Shown here: positions 1 through 8,507 of the stretch, one piece after another | How positions within the stretch are numbered: the first letter of the stretch is position 1 | Layout: every line of letters starts with the position of its first letter | Assembly (NCBI RefSeq): GCF_900604965.1 | Contig: NZ_UWPD01000001.1 | Coordinates: 1,527,311 to 1,591,310, forward strand | Length of the DNA: 64,000 bases | From: Gordonibacter sp. Marseille-P4307 | GTDB taxonomy: Bacteria > Actinomycetota > Coriobacteriia > Coriobacteriales > Eggerthellaceae | Direction: 5' to 3' | Made by a program: the position numbers and the translations under genes | The notes under the pieces: model-generated | What the model was told of the DNA's origin: nothing | What the model saw: the letters and a program-made list of their open reading frames with translations, nothing else | Databases searched by the model: none

Positions 1-1254
1 CACGCGCACGCGGGTCACCTCGAAGCGGTGTTCGGCCGCTTCCTTGATGGTCGAACGGAAGTATTCGTCCACCAGAAGAAGGGGCGCTTTGGTCCTGCCC
101 TGGAGAACCGATCCGGCCAGCGCGTCGTAAGGAAGCCTTCCTGTCGAAAACGCCAGGTTATCCCAGCTGAATCCCTGAGAGTCCGTCGCCCACCGGGCGA
201 TGGCCGAACTGGTGGAGTACTGGTCGTCGCCCGCAAGGCGCTTGACGGCTCCGCCCCTGGCGCGGGCAAGCCCCGCAAGGTAATCCTCATCGTCCTGCGA
301 GATCGCGGCGGTGCCGCCTGCAATCACCGCGTTTTTCAGCGAACCGGCGGAAAACGCCTTCGACAGAGCAGACGTCTGCTCGGACGTAAACCCGCTCACA
401 CCGCTCGCCAGAAAGATGGGGGCCTTGTTTGCAAACGCCACGGGCGACAGCGACAGCGCGTCGCCGAAACCGAGGGCCGTAGCGACGAATACCTGGTCGT
501 TCGACCACAACCCGCGCTCTTTTCCATAATCGTAGATGGCCATCTGCGTGCCGAAGCAGTCGATGCCGCCCAAGCGCGTCACGGCTTTACCCGACGCGCG
601 CAGCGCGTCTTCCACTTCGGCCCCCACAGCGGCCGTCCCGCCCAGAATGACGACATTGCGCGCGCCCAGGCGCTTAAGCTCGGCAGCGGTGTCGCCGTCA
701 AGCGAATCGAGCCGCGTGAACAGAATCGGGCCGAGCGATCCGGCAAGCCCGCTTCCAGCCAGCGCGTCGATCCACGCGTCGCCCGAACCCACCAAGATGG
801 CGGTATCCGATCCGTCGGGGTAGGCGGCCTGAGACTCTGCAACCGCGGTGGTGAACATCGAGTCCCCCTGATAGCGCTCCACATCGGAGCGGGACGAAAG
901 GCCCTGCGCAGAAAGCGCGAAGGTTTCCGCCGCGCGTCCGCCCGAAGCGAAAGAGGCATCCTCGGTTTGGGACAGGATGTCGAACACGGGCTTCAGCGAT
1001 TCCCGAAGCTGCTCTTCGGTTTGCTGCACCGTACCGGCGAGGGGATCTTTAGCCGGATCCGTCGACTGGGACGACACATCGGCCGATGGCGCTATCTCGT
1101 CCGCTGTAAAAGCGGCGGCCCTTGCGGGCGCATCCGTCTGCGCAGCAAGCGCGGCGGAGGGAAGCGCGCACGTTGCGACCAGGGACACGGCGACGGCGCA
1201 GCGCACCGGAACGCGCACGATAGAGGCGAGCGCCTCGTCGTTCATCATGTTCAT
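1..1254 (-). CDS. Secreted cell-wall-binding repeat (CWB2) protein, 3' end cut by window edge
   Basis: The reading frame is open from the ATG at 1254 to the left edge (418 codons, no stop). An AGAAGGA ribosome-binding site precedes the ATG. The N-terminus is a signal peptide: a hydrophobic stretch ending in ALA-AQ near residue 35. A low-complexity linker follows. From about residue 85 there are CWB2-type repeats with the usual pattern: a run such as RYQGDSMFTTAVA, then ILVGSGDAWIDALAGSGLAG, then VVILGGTAAV and a second copy ending VIAGGTAAIS. CWB2 domains attach surface proteins non-covalently to the wall of Gram-positive bacteria. No enzymatic domain is visible in the part present; the missing C-terminus could hold one. 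The long frames on the other strand here are shadows. Confidence 0.85.
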   Translation of the reverse strand, partial: MNMMNDEALASIVRVPVRCAVAVSLVATCALPSAALAAQTDAPARAAAFTADEIAPSADVSSQSTDPAKDPLAGTVQQTEEQLRESLKPVFDILSQTEDASFASGGRAAETFALSAQGLSSRSDVERYQGDSMFTTAVAESQAAYPDGSDTAILVGSGDAWIDALAGSGLAGSLGPILFTRLDSLDGDTAAELKRLGARNVVILGGTAAVGAEVEDALRASGKAVTRLGGIDCFGTQMAIYDYGKERGLWSNDQVFVATALGFGDALSLSPVAFANKAPIFLASGVSGFTSEQTSALSKAFSAGSLKNAVIAGGTAAISQDDEDYLAGLARARGGAVKRLAGDDQYSTSSAIARWATDSQGFSWDNLAFSTGRLPYDALAGSVLQGRTKAPLLLVDEYFRSTIKEAAEHRFEVTRVRV

Positions 1255-1336
1255 GTGTTGCGTTTTCCTTCTGCGTTAGGCGAACAAGTTCGCCCATTGT
1301 AGCGGCGCCCGCAGACACCCGAACGCGCTCCACAGT

Positions 1337-1360
1337 AAAACCCGACGATGCCCATCGTCG
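1337..1360 (-). terminator. Rho-independent terminator after the flavoprotein gene
   Basis: A 7-bp perfect stem (CGACGAT/ATCGTCG, 1343-1349 with 1354-1360) with a 4-nt loop. Read on the minus strand it is followed by GGGTTTTA. It lies about 80 bp downstream of the thioredoxin-reductase-like gene. Confidence 0.5.
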
Positions 1361-1438
1361 ATGAGCGCACACCGGCCTGCAAGGCGGGCGGCCCGCCCCA
1401 GAGCAAACGATCGCGGAGCAAAGCGAAGGATAAACGCG

Positions 1439-2353
1439 CTAGCGGGCCTTAAACGCCGCAGCCGCGCTCACGCCCGCAATGCATCCGTCCGCCACCGCCG
1501 TCGCAACCTGAAACACCTGCTTGTCCCTAACATCGCCCGCCGCATACACACCGCAGACCGACGTCTCCATCCTATCGTCGACCGCAATGCGGCCGCCGCA
1601 GAGCCCCACCTGATCGGAAACGAGACCGACACACGGTTCTCCACCGGCGTACACGAACACCCCGCATCCTTCATCATGCACCGTGCGGACCTCGCCCGTC
1701 GTCACCGACTGAAAACGCAGACGGGAAACGGACGACCCGTCCCCTTCGATGCCGACAAGGCTGGTTGCGGGCACGACCTCGATATTGCCCGCCGCCTCGA
1801 CCGACGCGCGGAACTGCGCGATGCAGGCAAGGCGCTCCTCAACGCATACCAGATGCACCTTCGAGGCGATTCCCGACAGAAACAGCGCCTCTTTCACGGC
1901 TCCATCGGCTCCTCCGATCACGTACACGGATTTTCCGGCGAAAGCGGGGCCGTCGGCAACCGCACTCATGCTGCGGTATTCGCGCTCACCCGGCACGCCC
2001 AGAAAACGAGGGGACGTGCCCAGAGCCAAAACCATGAACGGAGCCCGATACTCTTCCCCGCTCGCGCATACGGCGCGCTTCTCGGCGCCCTCGAGATCGA
2101 TCCGGACTATCGGATCGACAACTACGCGAACCTTCGCACTCGCAAGCTGGTCTAACATGAACTGCGCGAACCGCTTCCCGGTCATACCCTCGGGCAGCGC
2201 AGCGTAGTGCGTGACCAGCGATACGCCCCCGATCACGCCGCCCACGCGGCGAGCCTCGAGAAGAACCACGTTCAAGCCGCGGCTCGCCGCGTACACCGCC
2301 GCGCTCACCCCAGCCGGACCTCCGCCCGCCACTATCAGATCGCATGCAACCAC
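1439..2353 (-). CDS. Thioredoxin reductase-like FAD/NAD(P)-dependent flavoprotein lacking the CxxC
   Basis: 304 residues with a GTG start, chosen because AAGGAG lies 6 nt upstream. The FAD-binding Rossmann motif GGGPAGVSAAVYAASRG is at the N-terminus. A second dinucleotide fold (YVIGGADGAVKEA) lies near residue 145, and the FAD-closing motif YAAGDVRD near residue 275. This is the TrxB/AhpF-C architecture. In thioredoxin reductases a redox-active CATC precedes the second Rossmann fold; here the matching stretch reads SAVADGPAFAGK with no cysteine pair. It therefore cannot run the classical dithiol relay and may instead be a ferredoxin/flavodoxin-NADP-type reductase or another pyridine-nucleotide oxidoreductase. 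The natural electron acceptor is unknown. Confidence 0.8.
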   Translation of the reverse strand: MVACDLIVAGGGPAGVSAAVYAASRGLNVVLLEARRVGGVIGGVSLVTHYAALPEGMTGKRFAQFMLDQLASAKVRVVVDPIVRIDLEGAEKRAVCASGEEYRAPFMVLALGTSPRFLGVPGEREYRSMSAVADGPAFAGKSVYVIGGADGAVKEALFLSGIASKVHLVCVEERLACIAQFRASVEAAGNIEVVPATSLVGIEGDGSSVSRLRFQSVTTGEVRTVHDEGCGVFVYAGGEPCVGLVSDQVGLCGGRIAVDDRMETSVCGVYAAGDVRDKQVFQVATAVADGCIAGVSAAAAFKAR

Positions 2354-2450
2354 AGCCGCTCCTTTCTCTTGGTAACCTATTCATTCTACCCCTTGGGAAA
2401 AGCCCGAGAAAACGCGGTCGGGCGCGCCAGGTATCTCTTGAAACAACCTG

Positions 2451-2478
2451 TTGGCAACCTGCTTTCGCGTTAGAATAT
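2451..2478 (+). promoter_or_regulatory. Possible promoter of the MMPL gene
   Basis: TTGGCA at 2451-2456 lies 14 nt before TAGAAT (2471-2476), or 16 nt before GAATAT (2473-2478). It is about 35 bp upstream of the MMPL start. TAGAAT recurs as a -10-like box in front of several genes in this window. Confidence 0.4.
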
Positions 2479-2509
2479 CCGTATGGCCGCCCGATCGGTA
2501 AGGAGACCC

Positions 2510-4711
2510 ATGGAAGCTTTCGCCCGCACTGTCGTTCGCTACCGTCGCGCCGTTGTCGCCGTATTCGCCGCACTTACGCTCGCAAGCGCTTATGGAATAA
2601 CGTTTGCACAGGTCAACCGCGATATGTCTTCGTATCTCCCCGACTCGATGCCCAGCCGGGCCACCCTGGTCGCGTTGTTCGATGCGTTCGGAGAGACAAG
2701 CGAGCTGTCGATCATGGCCGAAGGGATTGCCGAAGACGAAGCAATCCAGCTTGCCGATCGCATCCGGAAAGTAACCGGCATATCGGATGTTGCGTACGAC
2801 GGAAGCGACGAGCGCTACCGGAAAGACGGATCCTCCCTGTTCGAGGTTAGCCTCGAAGGAAGCACCTATTCGCAGAAGGCCGCCTCGGCGCTTGAAAGCG
2901 TGCGCGACGAATTGCGCGATTTCGGGCTCGAGACCGATGGGGAGCGGCAAAGCGCGTTTCTGGGCGGGGCCGTAGTGCAGGCCAACACCGACAATCTTTC
3001 GGTCACCATCGCGCTTGCGATGGCGTTCCTCCTGGTCATCCTATTAGCCATGAGCCGATCGTGGGTCGAGCCCTTCGTGTTTCTGGGCACCATCGGCGTC
3101 GCCGTCGTTTTGGGGATGGGGACCAACCTCCTGCTTCCCAGCATCTCCCAGCTCACCTTCTCCATCGCGGCCGTGCTCCAGCTGGTCTTGTCGATGGATT
3201 ATTCCATCATGCTGATGAACTTCTACCGCGAGCAGCGCGAGGCCGGCGAAGGACCGGACGAAGCGATGGTACGAGCCCTGAAGCGGGGCGGATCCGCCAT
3301 CTGCGCAAGCTCCGCAACCACGATAGCCGGGTTGCTATGCCTTACCGTCATGAGCTTCGGCATCGGAGCCGATCTGGGAATCGTTTTGGCCAAGGGGGTC
3401 GGATTCAGCCTGCTGGTGGTGTTCACGCTGCTTCCCGCCGTCATCCTATCCTGCGACACGATCATCCTGCGCACCGCCAAACGGACGCTCCGCCCGCAGC
3501 TGCGCGGCCTTTCCCATATGCAGTTCGCGCTGCGCACCCCCCTCGCCATCGCCTTGGTGGCCCTGCTCGGATTCGGCATGGTCCTCAAAGCCGGCATGGG
3601 CGTAAGCTTCTACACCCAGCCCTCGACCGCAGACGACAAAGCCATCGCCCAAAAGTTCGGAGACAGGACGCGCATCGCGCTGCTGCTTCCCGCCGATTCC
3701 AGCGAAGCGGACGCAGCCCTGGCCGAAATCGGAAAGCTCAGCGAAGTTGCCCGCTTAACGAGCTATGCGACAACTGTCGGGGCACCCCTTCCCCCCGAAC
3801 AGCTTGCCGCCACCCTCGGGCTGGATGAAAAAGCGACCGAAGCGCTTCTCGGAGTATACGCGGCGGAAAAACAAACCGGTCCCGTCGAGGCCATCTCGCT
3901 TTACGACTTCTTGAGCTGGCTTGCCCATGACGCTTCGAGCAGCCCGGCTCTCGCCGGTCAGATCGATCCCGCTTCTTTCCGGCAGGTGAACAGCGCTTTG
4001 AGAACCGTCGAAGCGGCCCGCGGCAAACTGGTGAGCGATGACATCCAGCGCGCGGTGATCGATATCGACGACGGAGCCGAGTCGGACGGGGCCCGCGCGG
4101 CCGTATCCGATATCCGCTCCATCCTCCAAAGCCGACTGGGAAGCTCGTTTGGCATGACGGGTGATCCGATCGTGGCCGACGAGGCGCATGCCCCCTTCGA
4201 CCGCGACCTCGCCTTGGTCACCGTCCTCACCATCGCCGCAATCTTTTTCATCGTGGCCCTCTCGTTCCGCTCCATCGCGGTTCCCCTCATCCTGGTCGCC
4301 CTCATCCAAGGCTCCATCAACCTGACATCGGGCATCACCGACATGCTGGGGCACGACACCTTCTACATCGCGGTTGTCGTGGTACAGGCCATCCTGATGG
4401 GGGCCACCATCGATTACGCCATCCTCTACACGGAAAACTATCGCCACGCCCGAAGGGAAAGCGACGTCGCCTCCTCGATCGCAAGCGCCCACCGCGCGTC
4501 GATCCCCACGTTCATGACATCGGGAACCATCCTGTTCGTCGCCACGCTCGTGCTAGGGCTCACCTCGTCTGACCCCACAACCGCCCAGGTTTGCCTCACT
4601 CTCGCGCGCGGAACCGCCATAGCCATCGCCTCGATCCTTCTTCTGCTGCCCGGATCGCTTGCCGCCCTCGACCGCTTCACCGCAGCGAAAGGCGACGCCC
4701 TCCGCGCGTAG
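2510..4711 (+). CDS. MMPL/RND-family membrane transporter
   Basis: 733 residues. The ATG at 2510 is preferred over an in-frame ATG at 2483 because AAGGAG (2500-2505) sits right before it. The layout is a duplicated RND half: one N-terminal helix (residues about 12-32), an extracytoplasmic domain (33-150), a block of five helices (about 160-300) with a DYSIML stretch, then a second helix, a second extracytoplasmic domain (345-560) and a final block of helices (about 560-725) with the matching DYAILYTENY. MMPL proteins use the proton gradient to export lipids, glycolipids or hydrophobic compounds. The duplicated acidic D-Y pairs in the transmembrane blocks fit proton relay. The substrate is unknown. 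It may be co-transcribed with the lipoprotein gene 115 bp downstream. Confidence 0.85.
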   Translation: MEAFARTVVRYRRAVVAVFAALTLASAYGITFAQVNRDMSSYLPDSMPSRATLVALFDAFGETSELSIMAEGIAEDEAIQLADRIRKVTGISDVAYDGSDERYRKDGSSLFEVSLEGSTYSQKAASALESVRDELRDFGLETDGERQSAFLGGAVVQANTDNLSVTIALAMAFLLVILLAMSRSWVEPFVFLGTIGVAVVLGMGTNLLLPSISQLTFSIAAVLQLVLSMDYSIMLMNFYREQREAGEGPDEAMVRALKRGGSAICASSATTIAGLLCLTVMSFGIGADLGIVLAKGVGFSLLVVFTLLPAVILSCDTIILRTAKRTLRPQLRGLSHMQFALRTPLAIALVALLGFGMVLKAGMGVSFYTQPSTADDKAIAQKFGDRTRIALLLPADSSEADAALAEIGKLSEVARLTSYATTVGAPLPPEQLAATLGLDEKATEALLGVYAAEKQTGPVEAISLYDFLSWLAHDASSSPALAGQIDPASFRQVNSALRTVEAARGKLVSDDIQRAVIDIDDGAESDGARAAVSDIRSILQSRLGSSFGMTGDPIVADEAHAPFDRDLALVTVLTIAAIFFIVALSFRSIAVPLILVALIQGSINLTSGITDMLGHDTFYIAVVVVQAILMGATIDYAILYTENYRHARRESDVASSIASAHRASIPTFMTSGTILFVATLVLGLTSSDPTTAQVCLTLARGTAIAIASILLLLPGSLAALDRFTAAKGDALRA

Positions 4712-4826
4712 ACACGCTCCATGGCGATTTCGCAGAGAACGAGGTTCGTCCAAGCGGAGCGGGCGCGGTGGGGTATCGTAGCAGCGCATTCGCCGCACCG
4801 GCCTTACGGCCGCCGAGAGGAGAACC

Positions 4827-5453
4827 ATGCCGTCTACGATCCCGTTCGCGCGATTCGGAACGAAAACCCTGATCGCTCTGTCGGTAGTCGCGCTCGCCGC
4901 GACTCTATGCGCTTGCTCGGCCCCTTCGGTCGACAAGGAAAACGCGCCTCAGGCCATCGCCGCCTCGATCGGGCGTTTCGATGAGGGTCTCTCGTTCGCA
5001 ACCGACGATGCCGACGAGACCATCAAAGCCGCCCTTGAAAGCAACCCGCGGCTGTTCTATTTCTACAACGGATACAACGGCACGCTCTCGCAAAACGGCA
5101 CAGCCCAGGTGAAGTGGGAATACAAAAACAAAGGAACGAGCATCGACGACGTGAGGCTGATGGATACCGCCGCAGACCTCGACTCCATCGTGGCCGAGCA
5201 GACTGCCGCCCGCAAAACCTCCATCGGGATCGTATCCACTTCATCCGACCTCAACCGCGAATCGATCGATGCCGCCTTCGGCAAGATCAAGGAATCGGGC
5301 GCGTGGGAAAGCGCGGGCGTCGCCTCCTACGCCGTCTCGCGCGGAACCTCTGACTACAACGCATTTTACGAGGTGACCATCAGCGTAGAGTACATCGGAT
5401 CCGGCAGCGGCGGCACCTCTGCTGCGCCCTCCGCCCAACCGGTTGAAAAGTAG
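4827..5453 (+). CDS. Putative secreted lipoprotein of unknown function
   Basis: 208 residues, with GAGAGGAGA upstream of the ATG. The N-terminus is a lipoprotein signal: a basic start, hydrophobic LIALSVVALAATL, then the lipobox LCAC near residue 30. The mature part is hydrophilic and mixed alpha/beta, and ends in a Ser/Gly/Pro-rich tail (GSGSGGTSAAPSAQP). I do not recognise a family. It lies between the MMPL exporter and the small LysR-like gene on the same strand and could be an accessory of the exporter, but only its position suggests this. Confidence 0.7.
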   Translation: MPSTIPFARFGTKTLIALSVVALAATLCACSAPSVDKENAPQAIAASIGRFDEGLSFATDDADETIKAALESNPRLFYFYNGYNGTLSQNGTAQVKWEYKNKGTSIDDVRLMDTAADLDSIVAEQTAARKTSIGIVSTSSDLNRESIDAAFGKIKESGAWESAGVASYAVSRGTSDYNAFYEVTISVEYIGSGSGGTSAAPSAQPVEK

Positions 5454-5551
5454 ATTGTGCGAATAAGATTCCTCAATTACGTCAAATCGGTAACGAGAAT
5501 CTGTATAAACGCGACGAGAGGTTTACCGCATCGGCCCTCTTTCATCGCACA

Positions 5552-5560
5552 TGCTAATAT
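5552..5560 (+). promoter_or_regulatory. Extended -10 promoter element
   Basis: TG-C-TAATAT (5552-5560) fits an extended -10 box about 50 bp upstream of the small LysR-like gene. No convincing -35 is visible. The rest of the 5454-5613 gap shows nothing else I can name. Confidence 0.35.
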
Positions 5561-5613
5561 CACGACAACAGACGCGGAATAAAGCGCCGCAACCACAGTC
5601 GGGAAGGTGTCCG

Positions 5614-5898
5614 ATGCTTTTACGTCAGATTCAATGCTTTTGCGCGGTGTGCGAAACCGGAAGCTTCACCAAAGCAGCCCAAAGCCTCTACATCACCCAG
5701 TCCGCCGTTTCCCAGCAGATGAAGAACCTCGAAACCGACCTGGGCGTGTCCCTGTTCAAGCGAAGGGGCCGCAACCTGTCCCTCTCCAACGCCGGAAAGC
5801 GCTTCTACGAGGAAACCAGCACCATCCTCGCCCAGATCGACGCCGCTAAGAAAAGCGCGCATCAGGTCGGCGAAGAAGCCGACGAGCTTATCAAGTAG
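5614..5898 (+). CDS. Stand-alone LysR-type helix-turn-helix protein (94 aa)
   Basis: 94 residues starting at the ATG at 5614 (MLLRQIQCF), with GGGAAGG upstream; a longer in-frame start at 5551 lacks this. The sequence is a complete LysR N-terminal winged helix: the recognition region SFTKAAQSLYITQSAVSQQM, then LETDLGVSLFKRRGRNLSLS, then the long linker helix. It stops where a normal 300-residue LysR protein would enter its effector-binding domain. A strong terminator follows at once, so there is no downstream remnant. It could be a DNA-binding protein without an inducer domain, a partner of other LysR proteins, or an old truncation kept as a gene. Confidence 0.75.
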   Translation: MLLRQIQCFCAVCETGSFTKAAQSLYITQSAVSQQMKNLETDLGVSLFKRRGRNLSLSNAGKRFYEETSTILAQIDAAKKSAHQVGEEADELIK

Positions 5899-5918
5899 TA
5901 CGGAGTTGCAAGCGCACC

Positions 5919-5967
5919 GCCCGCTTCGACGGTTCTCCATCGGGGATCGCCGTCGAAGCGGGCTTTT
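5919..5967 (+). terminator. Strong Rho-independent terminator
   Basis: Perfect 14-bp stem (5919-5932 with 5950-5963, GCCCGCTTCGACGG and its complement), 17-nt loop, then TTTT. It ends the small LysR-like gene and lies just downstream of the convergent histidine kinase gene. Confidence 0.85.
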
Positions 5968-5988
5968 CTCGTTTCCGAGCTGTGCGCT

Positions 5989-7554
5989 TTAATCCAACGG
6001 GAGGAAGATCGCGATGGCGAACCCTCCGGCAGCCGGGGCGTACACCCGCACCCGCCCCCCATGCGCGGCGGCGATGCGCGCAACCAGCTGCAAACCCAGC
6101 CCATGTTCGGGATCGACCCCTTTGTGATCGGCCGCTTCCGATACGCGCTGCTCGAACAGAAACCCCAACGGCGGCTCGGGCGCACCCGCGGGCGACGGGC
6201 TGTCCGTAAAGCGCCTCACCGCCAGCTTAGAGCTTTTCTGCGCATCGTCGATCTTCTGCTGCAGCAGGGCGAGTTTTTCGGGTTCCACCCCCACCCCGTC
6301 ATCGCTGATCGCGATGACGGCGCAGGGAACGGGCAGGCCTTCGGTCCCTTCGATCCGATCCAGCGTAAGCGATATCCCGCACCCTTGTGGGTTGTGGTTC
6401 ATGGAATTCTGCACGGCGTTCTGCACGGCGCGGTACAAAAGCCGCACATCTCCGGTAACCTCCGCGCGCCCAACACCGGAGCTTGCCCGAAACCCCAATT
6501 CATAGGTGCTCGGAAGTCCGCCGTTAAGGTACTCGGACACCAAGCTGCGCAGCATCGAGGGAAGCGCCACGCTCTCTTTGTTCAGCGGCTGGGTGTCGTA
6601 TTCCAAGCGCGCGGCGGCGTTCAGGTCGTTCACCAGATCCTTGATGCGAAGCCCTTGGGTGCGCACGAGTGCCGCCTCCGTGCGCGCATCTTCGGGCAGG
6701 CGTAAATCGTTTGACAGCTTGTCCGCCCGCCCGGTGATCACCGACAGCGGCGTGCGGATGTCATGCGAAACGCCCCGAATCCACAACTCGCGCGCGCGGT
6801 CCTTCTCGCGCATGATGGCCGATGCCTCGTTGAGCGTCTGGCCGATCACCCCCATTCGACCGCCCACGCTCACCGATACGGGTTTTCCCTCGGACAGATC
6901 CTCAAGCGCTTCCGATATGGGACGGATGGAGCGCTGGGTGCTGAGATGCGACACCACCACATACACGAACACGATCATAAGGTTCAGTACGAGGATCCCC
7001 GCCAAAAACAGCGGAATCCTTGCGATCTCGGAAGCGGGCAGCGTCTGGATGATGTTGACGTACTCCTCGCTGGGCGCAACGATCATCAAGACGCCCTCGT
7101 CGCGCTGCCAGAAAAACGCGGGAGAGGATCCAACGTAGCCCGAACGGGCGAAGCGGGCCATATCGCCCAAGGTGAAATGCCGTTGCGCATCTTCGGGGGC
7201 GTTCATTTCCCACAAGGTCTCTCCGGTCTCGTCGGAGACGAGCATCGCCCAAAAACCGCGCCGGGTCAGATCGTTTCCCACAGCGTAATCGGTCAGGCTG
7301 TACGTTCCGTCCTCCTGAAGCGTCAGCGCGTCGTCTATCGAGTTGGCAACCCGAAACGGAGATTCGTACTCGCTTCCCGGGGTTGCGGTGGCCACCCCCA
7401 CCGCAACGGCCAGCACTGCAAGATCGATGGACACGACAAGCACACTCACCATGAAAAACATCGCCAGCTGACCGGTGATGAACGCGGGAAATCCGAAGCT
7501 TTTCCGCCGCCGATCCCTTCGGTTGAACCCGGATGCCACGCTATCCCCTGACAT
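5989..7554 (-). CDS. Membrane sensor histidine kinase
   Basis: 521 residues. Two transmembrane segments (about 28-55 and 178-201) enclose an extracytoplasmic sensor of roughly 120 residues. A HAMP-like linker follows, then the HisKA box with the phospho-accepting His264 in GVSHDIRTPLSVITGRADKL. The ATPase domain shows an N box (NAVQNSMNH), G1 (DDGVGV) and G2 (GLGLQLV). It is encoded after the response regulator and overlaps it by 14 bp, so the two form one unit. The pair is divergent from an ABC ATPase/FtsX-type permease pair, the arrangement of peptide-antibiotic sensing modules. Typical BceS-type kinases lack a large sensor loop, so this one is more like VanS- or PhoR-type kinases. The signal is not known. 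Confidence 0.9.
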   Translation of the reverse strand: MSGDSVASGFNRRDRRRKSFGFPAFITGQLAMFFMVSVLVVSIDLAVLAVAVGVATATPGSEYESPFRVANSIDDALTLQEDGTYSLTDYAVGNDLTRRGFWAMLVSDETGETLWEMNAPEDAQRHFTLGDMARFARSGYVGSSPAFFWQRDEGVLMIVAPSEEYVNIIQTLPASEIARIPLFLAGILVLNLMIVFVYVVVSHLSTQRSIRPISEALEDLSEGKPVSVSVGGRMGVIGQTLNEASAIMREKDRARELWIRGVSHDIRTPLSVITGRADKLSNDLRLPEDARTEAALVRTQGLRIKDLVNDLNAAARLEYDTQPLNKESVALPSMLRSLVSEYLNGGLPSTYELGFRASSGVGRAEVTGDVRLLYRAVQNAVQNSMNHNPQGCGISLTLDRIEGTEGLPVPCAVIAISDDGVGVEPEKLALLQQKIDDAQKSSKLAVRRFTDSPSPAGAPEPPLGFLFEQRVSEAADHKGVDPEHGLGLQLVARIAAAHGGRVRVYAPAAGGFAIAIFLPLD

Positions 7555-8269
7555 TCAGCTTGTAACCCAAACCGCGCGCGGTAACAAGCGACGTCGGGCT
7601 GGAGGGATCCTCCTCGATTTTCTCGCGCAGGCGCCGCACGTGCGCCATCAGGGTGTTCTCGTATCCGAACGAATCGCCCCAGCATGCGTTGGAAAGCGCA
7701 TCGATCGTGACGATGCGTCCCCGGTTCTGGGCCAGAACCTCGAGGATGTCGTGCTCTTTAGCGGTGAGCATGACCGTCCCGTCGGGACGCACGACCTCCG
7801 CGGTGTCCAGATCAACCTTGCAAAACCCCAGGTCGATGGAAGGACTTTCCCAAGCGTAGCATCGACGCAGCACCGCAAGCATACGCAGCACCAGCTCTTG
7901 GGGCAAAAACGGTTTCGAGATGTAGTCGTCGGCCCCGCGCCCCAGACCATCTATGCGGTCGGACGGCTCGTCTTTGGCCGTCAGAAACAGCGCCGGAGTC
8001 CGCTGAAAGCCCTGGATCGCGCGTATCTCTCCCAGAAGCGCGAACCCATCGAGCACCGGCATCATGACATCGAGCACGAACAGATCAACCATCCGGTCGT
8101 TCGCCTTAGCCTGGCGGCAGTACGCCAAAGCCTCGAGCGGAGATGCGAAGGTGGTAACGTGCGTGAAGCCCTCCTGCTCGAAGATCGACGCCACCAGGTC
8201 GCGCAGCGCGGCCTCGTCATCGACCACCACGATATGCTTCTCGAGCAGATACGATTCCACCGAACCCAT
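7541..8269 (-). CDS. OmpR-family response regulator
   Basis: 242 residues. The receiver domain (about 10-130) has the acidic pocket VVDDE, phospho-acceptor Asp67 in LFVLDVMMP, and the conserved T and K in LFLTAKDE. The C-terminal winged helix (about 145-240) carries VMLTAKEHDILEVLAQN and the RxxRxKIEE and VTARGLGYKL segments typical of OmpR/PhoB proteins. It is the first gene of the pair with the histidine kinase. A likely target is the divergent ABC transporter 240 bp away. Confidence 0.92.
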   Translation of the reverse strand: MGSVESYLLEKHIVVVDDEAALRDLVASIFEQEGFTHVTTFASPLEALAYCRQAKANDRMVDLFVLDVMMPVLDGFALLGEIRAIQGFQRTPALFLTAKDEPSDRIDGLGRGADDYISKPFLPQELVLRMLAVLRRCYAWESPSIDLGFCKVDLDTAEVVRPDGTVMLTAKEHDILEVLAQNRGRIVTIDALSNACWGDSFGYENTLMAHVRRLREKIEEDPSSPTSLVTARGLGYKLNVRG

Positions 8270-8407
8270 GAACCACCTCGTTTCGTCTTGTGCAACGAAA
8301 CCATTAAACCATGTCGGACAAACGCGTCGTCAGCATGAACGGCGAAATAAGGGAAATGTAAGGAGAAGCCAAGGTTGACGCAAACCCCCCTTCCTAACCT
8401 GTGAGAT

Positions 8408-8475
8408 GCGCTCGAAGCAAGCGATGCGCAGCACATCGGAAAAGCAAGCCCGAGAAGCAACGGCGCTCGAAGCAA
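8408..8475. repeat. Direct repeat upstream of the ABC transporter
   Basis: GCGCTCGAAGCAA occurs at 8408-8420 and again at 8463-8475, a 55-bp period, in the gap between the divergent response regulator and the ATPase gene. Possible regulator-binding sites, or a chance duplication. Confidence 0.3.
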
Positions 8476-8507
8476 ACGCCGCATGTATCCGAAGGAGGAG
8501 ACAATCC

